Shown here one piece after another: positions 13,234 to 14,921 of a DNA stretch of 14,921 nucleotides. Position 1 is the stretch's first letter, and every line of letters starts with the position of its first letter. The notes beneath the pieces are model-generated. The model saw only the letters and a list, made by a program, of their open reading frames with translations, made no database searches and was not told the origin of the DNA. Origin of the DNA: Deltaproteobacteria bacterium (GTDB lineage: Bacteria > Desulfobacterota > Desulfobaccia > Desulfobaccales > 0-14-0-80-60-11); NCBI GenBank assembly GCA_016874945.1, contig VGSO01000028.1, forward strand, positions 1-14,921. Reading direction: 5' to 3'. The translations under genes were made by a program, and so were the position numbers.

Positions 13234-13276
13234 AGAATTTGACCACCGAGGGCGCGAAGATTAACCACAGAAAAGG

Positions 13277-13309
13277 TCAGGGGGCCTTGGCTAATCCAAG
13301 GCCCCCTGA
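13277..13309. terminator. 14-bp stem-loop between convergent genes
   Basis: TCAGGGGGCCTTGG (13277-13290), loop CTAAT, CCAAGGCCCCCTGA (13296-13309): a perfect 14-bp stem. It lies 44 bases after the nifS-like stop and 57 bases after the end of the minus-strand transglycosylase gene. T-runs are poor on the plus strand (ATTATCTT) and modest on the minus strand (CCTTTTCT), so it probably serves both convergent genes. Confidence 0.75.
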
Positions 13310-13365
13310 ATTATCTTGGCGCCCCTGCGGGTGTTTTGGGTGGCTTGCGCAATTGCAAACTAATT

Positions 13366-14921
13366 CTACAGTGTCGGCCGCGGGGCCTCCGCCACCGCCA
13401 ACTGCCACCGCTCCAGGACCTGGGTGACGAAGTCCTGGGTCTCCCTGATTTCCGGGATCCGGTAGCCGCAGTTGATCACCCGCTGGTAGCCGGCGTTATA
13501 GGCGGCCACGGCCAGGGGCACGGACTCCTGGAACAGGTCGAGGAGCAGCCTTAAGTAACGGCAGCCTCCCAGGACGTTTTCCCGGGGGCAGAAGGGGTCT
13601 TTCACCCCCAAAAACTCGGCGGTGCCCGGCATGAGCTGCATCAGGCCCATGGCTCCCTTGGGGGACACGGCCCAGGGAACTCCGTTGGACTCCACCTTGA
13701 TGACCGCCTCAATTAAGGGGACCGGCAGTTGATAGGTCAGGGCCGCTTCCAGGATGATGGCCTGGAGATAGGGCGCGGCCAGGAACGGCGGGCCGCGGCC
13801 GGCCGGGGTCTGGGGATAGGGATTATGGATAATCAGCCTCCCCTTTCCGTCCTTGTAAGCCACCACCTGGCCGCCGGCCGGGGCGGGGACCCCAGGATCG
13901 GCCCCAACTCCCGCCTTGGGGGGTGAAGGGCCGGCCAAAGCCGGGCTCCATAGGCTCGATGGCCGGGCCCGGGGGATCTTAGGCAAAGGGGGCGGTTCCG
14001 GTTCCACGCTATGGATGTGCCATACGCCTTTGGCATCCCGATAACGCTTGATCTGGCCGGGAGCGTTTGAATCAACCCAGGGATCAGGCGCCGGAGGCGG
14101 AGGCTTTTCAGCCGGTGGGGCTCTCTCCTCCACCGAAGCCCTGGTTATCACCAGGGGCGCCGCCGCGCTCAAGGCCGGTGGGCCCCGCCACGGCATCAGC
14201 CCCGGCCCGTCTCGGGACTTCCCCGGACCTGCAGGCTGCTCCGCCAGCCGGAGCCGGTTCTCCTCAAGTTCCGCAAGGTTGGTGATGTGCAGCACTCCCC
14301 GGCGGTCCCGGTAGCAACGGATAGCCCCTTCCTTTGCAGGTTGACCTGGAACTCCTGGGGGGCGCACCGCGTCCCCCCAATTCGCCTTTTTGATGGTTAG
14401 GAGGCCAGGGGCGGGACCAGGTTCCGGGGAGCCGCCTTCATGGGGTCCCGAGGCTTCCAGGGCCGGTGAGGCCCGCGGGGGGAGGGGCTCGGGAACCCCG
14501 GAGGGCTCCGGCGCCGCATTTTCAATATGAATAACCCCCCGGGCATCCCGGTAACGCCGGATCCCTCCCCCGGAAGCAGTCACTTCCTTCGGTGAATCCT
14601 TAACCGCGACGACAAGTTCCGGGAGAGAAAAAGCCGCCTTTTTTATGGGTAAAGGAGGCGCCTTATCCGGGGCCAGGGTTTCTTTTGGCGGAGCGGAATC
14701 GGGGCTGGCGGTGGAATCGGGAGCAGGATTGGGAGGCGCAGGTTTGGGCGCGTCAATGGCCGGGGGGGAGGACTTGGCCATCGGGGTTTCCAGGGGAGCG
14801 GGGGAATTGGCCCCGGCCTCCGGAGAGGGAGCCTTCCGGGGCTTCACGTTGCTGATCCGGATGACCCCCTGGGAGTCCACCGACTTCTCAATGGACGCGG
14901 CTAAGGCCGGACTGCTCCATA
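13366..14921 (-). CDS. secreted lytic transglycosylase with five DUF4124-like repeats (5' end outside window)
   Basis: The frame is open to the window edge; codons beyond a GTG at 14880 read WSSPALAASIEKSVDSQGV, the end of a signal peptide, so the start lies past 14921. Numbering from the GTG, residues 1-360 are Pro/Ala-rich with five short blocks of the DUF4124 type: SQGVIRISN (3-11), RRYRDARGVIHIEN (108-121), RCYRDRRGVLHITN (188-201), KRYRDAKGVWHIHS (278-291) and VAYKDGKGRLIIHN (340-353). Residues about 372-495 are a family 1 SLT domain with the catalytic glutamate E397 (AVIKVES), PKGAMGLMQLMPGTA and the AYNAGYQRV block. It should cleave the MurNAc-GlcNAc bond of peptidoglycan in the periplasm. 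The repeat region is much longer than the one DUF4124 usual in relatives and may be a wall-binding or spacer arm. Confidence 0.93.
   Translation of the reverse strand, partial: WSSPALAASIEKSVDSQGVIRISNVKPRKAPSPEAGANSPAPLETPMAKSSPPAIDAPKPAPPNPAPDSTASPDSAPPKETLAPDKAPPLPIKKAAFSLPELVVAVKDSPKEVTASGGGIRRYRDARGVIHIENAAPEPSGVPEPLPPRASPALEASGPHEGGSPEPGPAPGLLTIKKANWGDAVRPPGVPGQPAKEGAIRCYRDRRGVLHITNLAELEENRLRLAEQPAGPGKSRDGPGLMPWRGPPALSAAAPLVITRASVEERAPPAEKPPPPAPDPWVDSNAPGQIKRYRDAKGVWHIHSVEPEPPPLPKIPRARPSSLWSPALAGPSPPKAGVGADPGVPAPAGGQVVAYKDGKGRLIIHNPYPQTPAGRGPPFLAAPYLQAIILEAALTYQLPVPLIEAVIKVESNGVPWAVSPKGAMGLMQLMPGTAEFLGVKDPFCPRENVLGGCRYLRLLLDLFQESVPLAVAAYNAGYQRVINCGYRIPEIRETQDFVTQVLERWQLAVAEAPRPTL
13819..14877 (-). 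repeat. internal protein repeats: composite IKKA plus YRDxxGVxHIxN units
   Basis: Three larger units of about 80-90 residues can be seen: a proline-rich stretch, an IKKA-type strand (PLPIKKAAF at 77-85, LLTIKKANW at 160-168, PLVITRASV at 242-250), then 27-35 residues on the YRDxxGVxHIxN block. The last DUF4124-like block (340-353) stands nearer and without a clear IKKA strand; the first (3-11) follows the signal peptide. Units are diverged in DNA as well as protein, so the duplication is old. Confidence 0.7.

Overview
The window is a piece of a Gram-negative bacterial chromosome, mostly GC-rich, with convergent and divergent operons and moderate mobile-element decoration. Gene content and protein style (an ECF sigma/anti-sigma pair with an M23-associated extracytoplasmic domain, an IscU with a C-terminal zinc-ribbon, a lysine-less NifS-like protein, a proline-rich DUF4124/lytic transglycosylase fusion, RNase J next to PlsC) suggest an anaerobe of the Desulfobacterota (former Deltaproteobacteria), perhaps near the Desulfobacca/Syntrophobacter groups. 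That placement is inference; no rRNA or marker gene is present.

Layout. 1-473: the C-terminal half of a nitroreductase whose 5' half is missing, joined to AT-richer DNA near position 120. 609-2567, minus strand and visibly AT-richer than its surroundings: a NarL-type response regulator (candidate sigma-54 promoter upstream), then an ECF sigma factor overlapping its membrane-anchored anti-sigma partner by ATGA. 3003-5711, divergent plus strand: a 902-residue exported subtilase with an IPT/TIG domain and a C-terminal six-bladed kelch-like propeller. 5781-5870: a possible tiny RNA with its own promoter, ending in a perfect terminator. 5931-6593, minus: the essential ribosome-assembly GTPase EngB. 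6594-7403: a gene-poor stretch holding a MITE-like inverted-repeat element, a Lys-Pro-Glu repeat ORF, a terminator with a duplicated 3' half, and a palindrome. 7404-9848: plsC then RNase J, a two-gene operon. 9849-11397: a REP-like palindrome with a GTAG head, flanked by 37-bp imperfect direct repeats, then an IS110-family element whose upstream non-coding end probably encodes the bridge RNA. 11501-13233: an iscU/nifU-like gene and a nifS-like gene with a near-consensus sigma-70 promoter just downstream of the IS. 13366-14921, minus: a secreted lytic transglycosylase carrying five DUF4124-like repeats, cut by the window end.

The most notable point is the Fe-S cluster pair. The NifS-like protein keeps the persulfide cysteine and the overall fold signature, but the PLP Schiff-base lysine is glutamine, the histidine before it is asparagine, the PLP-contacting glutamine is alanine, and the arginine of the SxRxSLGR motif is valine. 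It therefore probably is not a PLP-dependent cysteine desulfurase. With the zinc-ribbon-tailed scaffold next door it may form a desulfurase-independent, sulfide-fed Fe-S assembly complex. The second point of interest is the regulator cluster (response regulator, ECF sigma, sensor-like anti-sigma) divergent from a large exported protease-propeller protein.
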